From Streptomyces sp. B3I8 (lineage in GTDB: Bacteria; Actinomycetota; Actinomycetes; Streptomycetales; Streptomycetaceae), in contig NZ_JAUSYN010000002.1 of assembly GCF_030816915.1 (NCBI RefSeq), forward strand, positions 1-64,000: 64,000 nucleotides of DNA, written 5' to 3'. Position 1 is the stretch's first letter, and every line of letters starts with the position of its first letter. Of the stretch, positions 34,016-41,772 are shown in pieces. The translations under genes and the position numbers were made by a program. The notes beneath the pieces were generated by a model. That model saw only the letters and a list, made by a program, of their open reading frames with translations, searched no databases and had not been told where the DNA came from.

Positions 34016-34594
34016 CTACGGGTGGGGTTTCTCGCCCTTCGCCAGCATCGCCACGTACTTCTCGATCCTGCGCGCCCGGGTCTCGGCCTTCTTGGCGTCC
34101 TGGACGCGGTACAGGACGGCGTATCGGTTCCGCCGGTCCAGCGTCTCGAAGAACGCCGCCGCGGCCGGTACGGCGGCGAGGGCCGCCGCGAGGTCGTCCG
34201 GCACCGTGGCCGTCCTCGCGCCGTCGTAGGCCGCCTCCCAGCGGCCGTCGGCCTTGGCGCGGTCGATCTCGGACTGCCCCGGCGGCCGCATCCGTCCCTG
34301 CTCGGTCAGGGCGGTCGCCTTGTCCCGGTTGATCTTGGACCATCGACTGCCCGGCCGGCGCGGGGTGAACCGCTGGAGCCACCACCGGTCGTCGAAAGCG
34401 GCCTTCTGCCCGTCGATCCAGCCGAAGCAGAGTGCCACGTCCAGCGCCTGGGCGTAGTCCAGGGCGCCGACCGCGGCTCCCCCCTTCTTGCGGAGTCTGA
34501 GCCAGATGCCGGGTGAGACCGCGTGGTTCTCGCCGAGCCATGCCTCGAATGCCTCGGCGGATGCGAACGCGACGATGTCCGAGTCCTGGATCAT
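34016..34594 (-). CDS. YdeI/OmpD-associated family protein
   Basis: 192 residues. Conserved blocks are AFEAWLGENHAVSPGIWLRL, DVALCFGWIDGQK, RFTPRRPGSRWSKINRDKA and FETLDRRNRYAVLYRVQDAK, as in the YdeI/OmpD-associated (bacteriocin-protection) family. The biochemical role is unknown. The ATG at 34594 has GAGGGG directly before it, which is close; GTG codons a few residues upstream are alternatives. Confidence 0.85.
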   Translation of the reverse strand: MIQDSDIVAFASAEAFEAWLGENHAVSPGIWLRLRKKGGAAVGALDYAQALDVALCFGWIDGQKAAFDDRWWLQRFTPRRPGSRWSKINRDKATALTEQGRMRPPGQSEIDRAKADGRWEAAYDGARTATVPDDLAAALAAVPAAAAFFETLDRRNRYAVLYRVQDAKKAETRARRIEKYVAMLAKGEKPHP

Positions 34595-34792
34595 CCCCTC
34601 AGCGAACCACACCCGGCCGGTCACCACGAGGCCCGCTGTCCCGGCCCGGGCGACGCCGCACGCCACGTACCCCGCACGCGTCGGTGGCCCGCTCCGGCCA
34701 GGAGCGGGCCACCGGGCACGTCCGGCTCCGCGGGGCCGGTCCGTGAGGGCGCCTCGCGGACCGGGCCCCTCGCGGCCGACCGCGGGGGTGAG

Positions 34793-35626
34793 TCAGCGCA
34801 GCCCGGCGAAGAGATCGTTCTCGGGGAGGGCCGCGCCGGTGGTGTCCCGGACCCGCAGGAACGTCTCGACCCCCATCAGCTCCCCGAACTTCTCCTTGCC
34901 CATCTTGAGGAAGAAGATGTTCTCGCCCTGGCTGGCGTGCGCGGCCAGTGAGTCGTACTTCTGGTCGCTGAATCCGGTCGCGTCCACCCAGGTGGTGATC
35001 TCGTCGTCGGGGAGGCCGATCTCGGCCATCGCGGCGGCCTCCTCGGAGTCGGGCTCCGGGACGTTCTCGCCCAGCTCGCGCAGGATCTCACCGAACCGCC
35101 GCATCCCCGAGCGGGGCATCGTGGTCCAGTACACCTTCGGCACCGGCCCGGCCATCTCCAGTGCCGCCATGGTGATGCGGTGGGCCTGGATGTGGTCGGG
35201 GTGGCCGTAGAAGCCGTTCTCGTCGTAGGTGACGACCACGTCGGGCCGGTAGTGCCGCATGAGTTCCGCGAGCCGGGCCGCGCCCTCCTCCACGGGGGTC
35301 TGCCAGAAGGATCCGGGGGCGTCGTTGCTCGGCCAGCCCATCATTCCGGAGTCGGCGTAGTCCAGCGTCTCCAGATCGCTGATCTTCAGCACCTCGCGGC
35401 TCGCCTCGAGCTCCTGACGGCGCATGCGGGCGACAGCCACCGGGTCGTGCCCGGGATCACCGGGTTTGACACCCCCCGGCCCGTCACCGCAACCGCCGTC
35501 GGTACAGGTCACGAGGACCGTACGGATTCCTTCCGCCGCGTACCGCGCGAGGATGCCACCGGTGCCGGTGGCCTCGTCGTCGGGGTGGGCGTGCACTGCC
35601 ATCAAAGTCAGAGGCCGGTCGGCCAT
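34793..35626 (-). CDS. PIG-L family deacetylase (Mca/MshB-like)
   Basis: 277 residues. The zinc site is seen in AVHAHPDDE (His14, Asp17) and NGFYGHPDHIQAHR, and a further block reads LDYADSGMMGWPSND. These motifs define the LmbE/PIG-L de-N-acetylases, which in actinomycetes include mycothiol enzymes MshB and mycothiol-conjugate amidase Mca. The GHPDHIQAHR block is Mca-like, but other PIG-L subfamilies share it, so the substrate is left open. The start at 35626 follows gagagga; an in-frame ATG eight codons upstream has no better site. Confidence 0.88.
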   Translation of the reverse strand: MADRPLTLMAVHAHPDDEATGTGGILARYAAEGIRTVLVTCTDGGCGDGPGGVKPGDPGHDPVAVARMRRQELEASREVLKISDLETLDYADSGMMGWPSNDAPGSFWQTPVEEGAARLAELMRHYRPDVVVTYDENGFYGHPDHIQAHRITMAALEMAGPVPKVYWTTMPRSGMRRFGEILRELGENVPEPDSEEAAAMAEIGLPDDEITTWVDATGFSDQKYDSLAAHASQGENIFFLKMGKEKFGELMGVETFLRVRDTTGAALPENDLFAGLR

Positions 35627-35960
35627 GGGAAAGTCCTCTCGTGAAAACACATTCCGGTCCGGGGTGTGCGGCGGGCGGGCCGCCGGAGGGCACGCGTCCT
35701 GCCTGAGAGGACGACCACGTGGTCACCGTGGTTTCCTTCCGCGCGCCGCCGACCCCCGGTCGGTGCAACAGCGCGGGCCGGACCGGCTGTTCCCGGGCGG
35801 CCGCACGGTCTCCCGGGCGTCGATGTTCGACGTCAACGAGGTTACAGGCGCGATCCGTTGTCATTTCCGCGGTACGGCCGGCCACCGACGCCGGTGGCAC
35901 TCCCGGTGGTGTCCGGATCATTCGGTGTGCGCGGCCTCGGACGAACGCGGGTGACAGAGC
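35627..35960. other. Spacer with no supported gene
   Basis: A divergent regulatory region between the deacetylase and the toxin-antitoxin pair. Frames on either strand have no recognisable content. Confidence 0.4.
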
Positions 35961-35981
35961 CATGGTACCGCCGGTACCATG
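35961..35981. promoter_or_regulatory. Palindromic operator of the toxin-antitoxin operon
   Basis: CATGGTACC (35961-35969), three bases, then GGTACCATG (35973-35981): a perfect 9-bp inverted repeat ending seven bases before the antitoxin ATG. Its position suits autorepression by the antitoxin. TACCAT inside it could also serve as a -10 box for a nearly leaderless mRNA. Confidence 0.75.
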
Positions 35982-35987
35982 GGGGCC

Positions 35988-36293
35988 ATGTCGGACTCCG
36001 GCGCCACCAAGGCGATGAATCTGCGTTTCCCCGATCCCGCTCAGCGGGCGGCCATCGCGGCGGCCGCCAAGCAGGCGGGCGTCAGTATGCAGGAGTACAT
36101 CCTCTCGGCCGCCTACGACCGGGCCACCGCCGTGGAGCGGCGGTTCCTGGACGGCTTCAGGGCGTCCATGGCCCGCAGTGGCGCGGCGTTCGCGGCCGAG
36201 CCGGGCAGCGCCGACCCCGCCGCGGTCCAGCGGGCCGCCGAGCGGGAGGCGCTGCGGGAGCTGGAGCGGCCGGAGCGGGGCCACGCCGCGTGA
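35988..36293 (+). CDS. Ribbon-helix-helix-type antitoxin
   Basis: 101 residues. The start of the protein, KAMNLRFPDPAQRAAIAAAA, then KQAGVSMQEYILSAAYDRAT, has the pattern of a ribbon-helix-helix/Phd-like DNA-binding antitoxin (beta strand, then two helices). The second half is Ala/Glu/Arg-rich and helical, as for a toxin-binding tail. It overlaps the toxin by four bases (GTGA). An ATG at 35979 inside the palindrome is possible but has no ribosome-binding site. Confidence 0.8.
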   Translation: MSDSGATKAMNLRFPDPAQRAAIAAAAKQAGVSMQEYILSAAYDRATAVERRFLDGFRASMARSGAAFAAEPGSADPAAVQRAAEREALRELERPERGHAA

Positions 36294-36673
36294 CGCAGCC
36301 CGAACCCCCTCCGCTCGACGTCACGTTCCTGCTGCACGCCGCCGAACTGCTCGACGGCGATCCCCAGGTCGACGACTACGGACCGCTCTACGCGGCGGTG
36401 GCCCGGGTCAACGCTCAGGCGATGGAACGGCACATCTACGGCTCGCCGCACCTCAAGGCCGCCGCCCTGCTGCACACCCTGGCGAAACTGCCGTGCCTGG
36501 AGCATTCCAACGAGGCCTTCGCCTGGCACGCGACCGAGGCCTGTCTGGCGCTGGGTACGCTCACGCTGGACTACCCGCCCAAGGCCGCCGTCGCACTGGT
36601 CCGCGACGCGGCCTCGGGAGCCCTCGGCGTCGCCCGGATCGCCCGGCAGCTGCGCGAATGGACGACCGCCTGA
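36290..36673 (+). CDS. Doc/Fic-like toxin of a toxin-antitoxin pair
   Basis: 127 residues from a GTG overlapping the antitoxin stop. It is all-helical with the layout of Doc/Fic-family toxins (LDVTFLLHAAELL...DYGPLYAAVARVNAQAM, ALLHTLAKL, ALVRDAASGALGVARIARQL). The Fic catalytic motif HxFx(D/N)GNKR is not intact: the equivalent place reads PCLEHSNEAFAWHATEA. A group of actinobacterial proteins annotated as 'fic family toxin' shares this degenerate form (from memory). It may work by a different chemistry or be inactive as an AMP or phosphate transferase. Confidence 0.72.
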   Translation: MTQPEPPPLDVTFLLHAAELLDGDPQVDDYGPLYAAVARVNAQAMERHIYGSPHLKAAALLHTLAKLPCLEHSNEAFAWHATEACLALGTLTLDYPPKAAVALVRDAASGALGVARIARQLREWTTA

Positions 36674-36692
36674 CGGTGCGCTCGCACGCGCG

Positions 36693-37631
36693 TCAGGTCA
36701 GCAGTCCCTCCTCGCGCAGCGTCTCCCACAGTCCGGCGGGGATCTCCCGCTCCAAGTGCCGCAGGTCGGCGCGGAGTTCGGCCGCGCGCGCCGTACCCAC
36801 GACCACCCGGTCGACAGCCGGGTGGCGCAGCGGGTACTGGAGGGCGGCGGCGGGCAGCGGAACGCCGGAGCGGGCGCAGACCTCCCGCAGCCGTTCGGTG
36901 CGTTCGGCCAGTTCGGGCGGGACGGGACCGTAGTCGTAGTGGGCGGTGGCGGGGGCGTCGGAGGCGAGCAGTCCCGAGTTGAACACGGCGGCCGCGAGCA
37001 CCCGGATGCCGCGTTCCCGGCACAGGGGGAGGAGTTCCTCGGCGGCGGGCTGTTCGAGCAGGGTGTACCGGCCGGCGATCATGACGACGTCGAGGTCGCC
37101 CTCGCGGACCGCGCGGACGGCCGCCGCCACGCTGTTGACGCCGATCCCGATCTCGTCGACCAGCCCGGCCTCCCGCAGGCCGGCGAGTGCGGGCAGGCCC
37201 TGTCGCAGCCCTTCGTCGAGGTCGTAGGCGTCGGGATCGTGCAGGAGGAGGGTGTCGACGCGGTCCATGCCGAGCCGTTCCAGCGAGGCGTCCAGGCTGC
37301 GCCGGATGCCGTCCGAGGTGGGGTCCCAGTGCCGTACGTGGTCGTCGGGCACGACGAATCCGGCCGCCTCGTCGGTGCCCCGGCGACGTCCGGTGTTGGG
37401 CACGATCAGACGGCCGGCCTTCGTCGACAGGCGGAAGGAGTCGCGGGGCCGCTCGCGCAGGAACGCGCCCAGCCGGCGCTCGCTGAGCCCGAGTCCGTAG
37501 TGGGGCGCGGTGTCGTAGTGACGGATGCCGCCCGTCCATGCCTCCTCCAGCACGGCGCGGGCGTCCTCGTCGGACACCTCGCGGTAGAGGTTGCCGAGCG
37601 GTGCGGCGCCCAATGCGATCCGGGCGGTCAT
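36693..37631 (-). CDS. Aldo/keto reductase (aldose dehydrogenase-like)
   Basis: 312 residues. TIM-barrel AKR with the catalytic tetrad visible: Asp and Tyr in GIRHYDTAPHYGLGLSE, Lys in FRLSTKAGR and His in DTLLLHDPD. The sequence around VPNTGRRRGTDEAAGFVVPD and WDPTSDGIRRSLDASLERLG resembles D-threo-aldose/L-fucose 1-dehydrogenases. It is divergent, across about 255 bp, from a fumarylacetoacetate-hydrolase-family gene, which would fit a sugar-acid route. The start at 37631 is set by the conserved MTARIALGAAPLGNLYR. Confidence 0.9.
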   Translation of the reverse strand: MTARIALGAAPLGNLYREVSDEDARAVLEEAWTGGIRHYDTAPHYGLGLSERRLGAFLRERPRDSFRLSTKAGRLIVPNTGRRRGTDEAAGFVVPDDHVRHWDPTSDGIRRSLDASLERLGMDRVDTLLLHDPDAYDLDEGLRQGLPALAGLREAGLVDEIGIGVNSVAAAVRAVREGDLDVVMIAGRYTLLEQPAAEELLPLCRERGIRVLAAAVFNSGLLASDAPATAHYDYGPVPPELAERTERLREVCARSGVPLPAAALQYPLRHPAVDRVVVGTARAAELRADLRHLEREIPAGLWETLREEGLLT

Positions 37632-37886
37632 GCGGGGGCTCCCGTCCGCGTGGGCCGGCGATGAGCGGTGGCGGAGTGCGTCACACCCGCGGTGAACTGT
37701 TCGACCATGACACGATTGTGCGGGTGCGCGACGCCGGCGGGTGAGTGTGGCGGCGGAGGCCGCCCGGGACGCTCCCGTACATCGGTACATCGGATCGGTT
37801 CCGTGGCCGCTGGTAGGGTCCCGTCTGCTTTTCCTCGGCTCACCGCCACGACGGGCCGAGAGTTCGCGATGTCCGGAAGGGGCCTG

Positions 37887-38723
37887 ATGAAGTTCGCACG
37901 GATCGGGGAGGCCGGTCGGGAGATACCGGTCGCCGTCGCCGACGACCACTACCTCGACCTGTCGGCCCTCACGGACGACATCGACGGGGCCTTTCTCTCG
38001 CAGTCCCTGGACAGCGCCGCCGCAGCGGTGCGGGCCGGCGGCCTGCCGCGCATCGCGCGGGAGGGACAGCGGGTCGGCGCACCGATCGCCAGGCCGTCCG
38101 CGGTCGTCTGCGTCGGGATGAACTACGCGGCCCACGCCGCCGAGTCGGGGGCCGAGCCGCCCGAGGACCTGGTGGTGTTCCTCAAGACGCCCAACACCGT
38201 GACCGGCCCGGACGACGATCTCCTCATCCCGCCGGGCAGTGTGCGTACCGACTGGGAGGTGGAGCTCGGCGTGGTGATCGGGCGGCGGGCGAGCTACCTC
38301 GGCTCGCCGGCCGAGGCCCTCGGTCATGTCGCCGGGTACACGCTGGTCAACGACGTCTCGGAGCGCGAGTGGCAGATCGAGCGGTCCGGGGGCCAGTGGG
38401 GCAAGGGCAAGTCGTTCCCCGGCTTCTGTCCCGTCGGCCCCTGGCTCGTCACGGCCGACGAGATCGACCCGGACGACCTGCGGCTGCGCAGTTGGGTGAA
38501 CGGCGCCCCGCGCCAGGACTCCCGCACCTCCGACATGATCTTCGACGTCGCCCAGATCGTGTGGCGGCTGAGCCAGTTCCTGGTCCTGGAACCGGGCGAC
38601 CTCGTCATGACCGGCACCCCCGAGGGTGTCGCCCTGTCGGGCCGCTTCCCGTATCTGCGTGCCGGGGACGTCGTCGAGGTGGCCATCGACGGGCTCGGGC
38701 GGCAGCGCCAAGTGGCCAGGTGA
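37887..38723 (+). CDS. Fumarylacetoacetate hydrolase family protein
   Basis: 278 residues. FAH-fold metal site seen in TDWEVELGVVIGR (Glu) and GYTLVNDVSEREWQ (Asp, Glu), with VVCVGMNYAAHAAE, VVFLKTPNTVTGP and a MTGTPEGVALSG ending. Family members cleave C-C bonds in diketo acids, for example 2,4-diketo-3-deoxy-L-fuconate. The start at 37887 follows ggaaggggcctg; ATG 37869 is an alternative. It converges on ltrA. Confidence 0.9.
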   Translation: MKFARIGEAGREIPVAVADDHYLDLSALTDDIDGAFLSQSLDSAAAAVRAGGLPRIAREGQRVGAPIARPSAVVCVGMNYAAHAAESGAEPPEDLVVFLKTPNTVTGPDDDLLIPPGSVRTDWEVELGVVIGRRASYLGSPAEALGHVAGYTLVNDVSEREWQIERSGGQWGKGKSFPGFCPVGPWLVTADEIDPDDLRLRSWVNGAPRQDSRTSDMIFDVAQIVWRLSQFLVLEPGDLVMTGTPEGVALSGRFPYLRAGDVVEVAIDGLGRQRQVAR

Positions 38724-38799
38724 CCGGCTGAGCGGACGTCAGGCCCGCTGTGCCGCCGTGCCCTGGTGTTCGGCGCGCCGTCGCGCTGCCGCCGCGGAG

Positions 38800-40053
38800 T
38801 CAGCGCGGGGAGTTCTCCGCCTCCTCGGTCCGGTGCGGTTCCGTCGCCTGCGTCTCCCGGGTCCACCACGCGAACCAGCCGAGGGCGGCCACCAGAGCCC
38901 ATACCGAGGCGACCGGACGGTGGTCCGCCCCGTAGGTGAGGCCGAGCGCGGCGCACAGGGCCAGGGCGGGGAGGGCGGCGGTGAGCAGGCGCGTCGGGCG
39001 GCCGGGACGCGTCCGGTGTGTCAGCGCGGTGGCGACGAGGAGGTACGCGCCCGACGCGGACGCCATCAGCCAGGCCGCCTGTTGCGGGAGCCGGCCGTCG
39101 ACGTGTTCCACGGTCACCCCGAGGGCGGCGGCGAGGGCCGCGAGCGCGCCGGTGACCACGCAGTGCAGCGCCAGCAGGAGGCGGGCCGGGGGTGCGTCGT
39201 TCCCCAGGCCGGGGATGCCGCCGCGGCCGCGGCGCAGGGAGAGCGACCAGAGCAGCACCAGCAGCAGGAAGGCGCCGGACAGGACGGCGAAGAAGCGCGC
39301 GTCCCACTCGGCCCCCGAACCGGCGTCGACGAGTTGGACGACGCCCTCGCCGAGCACGATGAGGGTGAACAGGCCGAGCCGCTCGGCCAGATGCTCGGTG
39401 TCGGTGCGGGCGAGGGTCACCGTCCCTTCCCTTCCCGGTGTCCCGTCGCCGGTCTCGCCGAACAGCGCGTGCCGCAGGCTCAGGTGCTCGCGCTGCTCCT
39501 GCAGGCGTTGCAGCAGGCGGCTCTGGGAGAGGGCGAAGGTGAAGTAGAGGTCCAGGGCGACACCGGCGGTCCAGAGCCAGGGGCGTGCCGGTCCGTCGAC
39601 CCAGATGGAGACGAGCCAGGGGATCGCCCCCACCCTGAGGGACACCGTCGGCCAGTCGAGCAGGATCTCACGACGGTCGCGGAAGGCGGTGCGGCCGAGG
39701 AAGCGCGTGGCGGTGTAGGCGACGGCGAACGCCGTGCCCTTCCCTCCCTCCTGCACGCCGGGCACGGCCGCCGCCATCACCGTCAGGCCGAACATGCCCG
39801 CGAGGAGCCTGCGGACGTGGGTGTTCTCCTTGGCGACGTTGCCGTACAGGGTCAGGAAGAGCCAGTTCGTCCAGAACGCCAGGAACAGCACGACGTACAG
39901 GCCGACGTCGTGCCATCCGGGCTCGCCGTGCAGCAGGTGAGCCAGCTGCGCGACACCGGCGACGGCGACGAGGTCGAAGAAGAGCTCCAGCCAGGAGGCA
40001 TGCCGCTCGGGGGACGCCTCGGCCGCGGGGACGTTCGTCGGTGCTCGGGTCAC
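38800..40053 (-). CDS. Low-temperature-requirement A (LtrA) family membrane protein
   Basis: 417 residues with about ten hydrophobic segments. The signature WLELFFDLVAVAGVAQLAHL near the N-terminus and ERLGLFTLIVLGEGVVQLVD in the middle identify the LtrA family. These are integral membrane proteins of unknown biochemical role, named from a cold-growth phenotype in Listeria. The gene is convergent with the FAH-family gene and its 5' end overlaps the upstream reading of the I36-like gene by 13 bases. Confidence 0.92.
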   Translation of the reverse strand: MTRAPTNVPAAEASPERHASWLELFFDLVAVAGVAQLAHLLHGEPGWHDVGLYVVLFLAFWTNWLFLTLYGNVAKENTHVRRLLAGMFGLTVMAAAVPGVQEGGKGTAFAVAYTATRFLGRTAFRDRREILLDWPTVSLRVGAIPWLVSIWVDGPARPWLWTAGVALDLYFTFALSQSRLLQRLQEQREHLSLRHALFGETGDGTPGREGTVTLARTDTEHLAERLGLFTLIVLGEGVVQLVDAGSGAEWDARFFAVLSGAFLLLVLLWSLSLRRGRGGIPGLGNDAPPARLLLALHCVVTGALAALAAALGVTVEHVDGRLPQQAAWLMASASGAYLLVATALTHRTRPGRPTRLLTAALPALALCAALGLTYGADHRPVASVWALVAALGWFAWWTRETQATEPHRTEEAENSPR

Positions 40054-40418
40054 CGCAGCAGGCTACTGGGGGCCCGTCGCATGAGAATCCGAGACGGTTG
40101 CGGCGTCAACTATGCGCACACAACCCGCACTCGGGTCCCCTGCCCGCCGGGCCGTCGTCCGCGACGTACACCTGCGGCTACGGGCACTTCTGTGCCTACA
40201 GCGGCCCGAACTTCACCGGTGACGTCATCGACATGTACCAGTGCGCCGAGTACAGCATCCCGTGGTCGGGGCACGGCTCGTGGATCAACAACCAGACCAC
40301 GGGCACCGTCGCGCAGTTCCGCAGCGACGACCACGTCAACCGGTGGCACGACACCGGTGCGTACGACTCCGACGACGACGCCGACTGGTCGTGGGTGTGG
40401 TACGTGCGGAACTGCTGA
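40041..40418 (+). CDS. Peptidase inhibitor I36-like protein lacking a signal peptide
   Basis: The last 85 residues form a typical I36/beta-gamma-crystallin-like domain: TYTCGYGHFCAYSGPNFTGD, then DMYQCAEYSIPWSGHGSWIN, NNQTTGTVAQF and YVRNC, with paired cysteines. Relatives are secreted and start with a signal peptide. Here the codons before TYTCGYGHF (ENPRRLRRQLCAHNPHSG) are not hydrophobic and the only in-frame ATG lies inside the ltrA 5' end. The export signal has probably been lost by a frameshift or rearrangement near 40100, so it may be a pseudogene. Confidence 0.6.
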   Translation: MLGSPQQATGGPSHENPRRLRRQLCAHNPHSGPLPAGPSSATYTCGYGHFCAYSGPNFTGDVIDMYQCAEYSIPWSGHGSWINNQTTGTVAQFRSDDHVNRWHDTGAYDSDDDADWSWVWYVRNC

Positions 40419-40534
40419 CGTCCGCTCGTACGCCGGGAGAGCCGTACCGGCGGGGAACGGCCGTCGTTCCGGTCGGGCCCGTCGCGCATGGCGGCTCTCC
40501 CGCTCGACGGAAGGAACCCGCCGGAAGGACTAGC

Positions 40535-40981
40535 ATGAGGCGCATGGGCATCAGACTCGAGAACGTCGGTATCGCCGTCCGTGACCTCGAGGCGGCGATC
40601 TCCTTCTTCACCGACCTCGGTCTGACCGTCCTCGGCCGTGACACGGTCAGCGGGGAGTGGACGGACACCGCTGTGGGCCTCGACGGCAATCACGCCAGGA
40701 TCGCGATGCTCCAGACACCCGACGGTCACGGCCGCCTGGAGCTCTTCGAGTACCTCCACCCCGAGGCGATCGAGACGGAGCCCACGCGCCCCCACGAGAT
40801 CGGCATGCATCGCGTCGCCTTCTCCGTCGACGACATCGACGCGGCCCTGGAGACGGCCGCGAGGCACGGATGCCACCCGCTGCGCGGCGTGGCGACCTAT
40901 GAGGACATCTACAGGCTCACCTACCTCCGCGGCCCCAGCGGCATCCTCGTGATGCTCGCCGAGGAGCTGAAGAAGGGCTGA
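40535..40981 (+). CDS. VOC family (glyoxalase-like) protein
   Basis: 148 residues, two beta-alpha-beta-beta-beta modules: IRLENVGIAVRDLEAAISFF, LGLTVLGRD and LELFEYLHPE in the first, IGMHRVAFSVDDIDAALETA and GILVMLAEEL in the second. Likely metal ligands are Glu in ELFEY, His in MHRVAF and Glu in MLAEE; the first-strand His is replaced (NVGIAV). It may be a lyase, epimerase or resistance protein; the substrate is unknown. ATG 40535 is chosen for its spacing from ggaagga. Confidence 0.88.
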   Translation: MRRMGIRLENVGIAVRDLEAAISFFTDLGLTVLGRDTVSGEWTDTAVGLDGNHARIAMLQTPDGHGRLELFEYLHPEAIETEPTRPHEIGMHRVAFSVDDIDAALETAARHGCHPLRGVATYEDIYRLTYLRGPSGILVMLAEELKKG

Positions 40982-41051
40982 GGTTCCCGCCCGGCGGTAC
41001 GGTGCCGGGCTCGTCGTGGCCGGCTGCGGCTGTGGCGGTGGCGTACGGGCT

Positions 41052-41705
41052 TCACAGGTGCCGCAGTCCCTCGATGAGGACACGCAGGCCGAAGTCGAAG
41101 TGCGTGTCGAAGTCCGCGCTCGTCAGGACGGGGAACGCGGCCGCCAGGCGGGGGTGGTCCCCGGCGGTCGCGGCGTCCCGCAGGCGTCCGACCGCTTCGG
41201 TGCCGCCGATGCCGTCGGACACCGCGGCCTGTTCCTCGAGGGTGTGGCCGAGGACGTAGTTGACCAGGGTCATGAAGGCGCGGGCCGCGTCCTCGTCGCC
41301 CAGGCCGGCCTCGTGCAGCGCGCCGAGGGCGGTCTCGGCGAAGGCCACCGTGTGCGGGCCGGTGGTGTGGGTGCCGCCGAAGACCCTGGCGCCGTCGCGG
41401 CGGGCGAGCAGGGCGCGGCGCAGGGCGTGGGCCGGCGCCGTCAGCCGGGCCGCCCAGTCGGCGTCCCCGGCGGGTCGCGACGGAGGTTGCGCGAGCGGTT
41501 GCAGCATGCGCTCGGCCATGGCCGTCAGCAGGTCCTGCTTGGTCGTGAAGTGCCGGTAGAGCGCGCCCGCCCGGACTCCCAGCCGGTCGGCGAGGCGACG
41601 CATCGTCAGCGCCTCCAGGCCGACGTCGTCCAGCAGTTCCAGCGCGGCGTCGACGGTCGAGGCGCGGTCCAGTCGTGCGGGCCGGCCCCTGCCCGCGGTT
41701 GACAT
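41052..41705 (-). CDS. TetR-family repressor
   Basis: 217 residues from ATG 41705; ATG 41714 and GTG 41723 are alternatives. The N-terminal helix-turn-helix (ALTMRRLADRLGVRAGALYR, then HFTTKQDLL) and a TetR_C-type C-terminal domain are clear. It is divergent from an FAD monooxygenase and a palindromic operator lies between them. This is the usual arrangement in which the repressor controls both genes and is released by the monooxygenase substrate, as in tetracycline and aromatic-drug systems. Confidence 0.9.
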   Translation of the reverse strand: MSTAGRGRPARLDRASTVDAALELLDDVGLEALTMRRLADRLGVRAGALYRHFTTKQDLLTAMAERMLQPLAQPPSRPAGDADWAARLTAPAHALRRALLARRDGARVFGGTHTTGPHTVAFAETALGALHEAGLGDEDAARAFMTLVNYVLGHTLEEQAAVSDGIGGTEAVGRLRDAATAGDHPRLAAAFPVLTSADFDTHFDFGLRVLIEGLRHL

Positions 41706-41731
41706 CGAAGACATGACCCTCACTATAGTGA

Positions 41732-41755
41732 ACGCCGTTCACGTGAACAACGTTC
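41732..41755. promoter_or_regulatory. Palindromic TetR operator between divergent genes
   Basis: GTTCACGTGAAC at 41738-41749 is a perfect 12-bp palindrome, extended by AACG at 41732-41735 and CGTT at 41752-41755 in exact symmetry. A second, overlapping inverted repeat, GTGAAC-aac-GTTCAC, occupies 41744-41758. Confidence 0.75.
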
Positions 41756-41772
41756 ACTAAAGGGGAGTCGTC

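Noticed and set aside
37632..38711. N-terminal extension of the aldo/keto reductase frame
   Set aside because: It antisenses the fumarylacetoacetate-hydrolase-family gene; the AKR start at 37631 matches its family.
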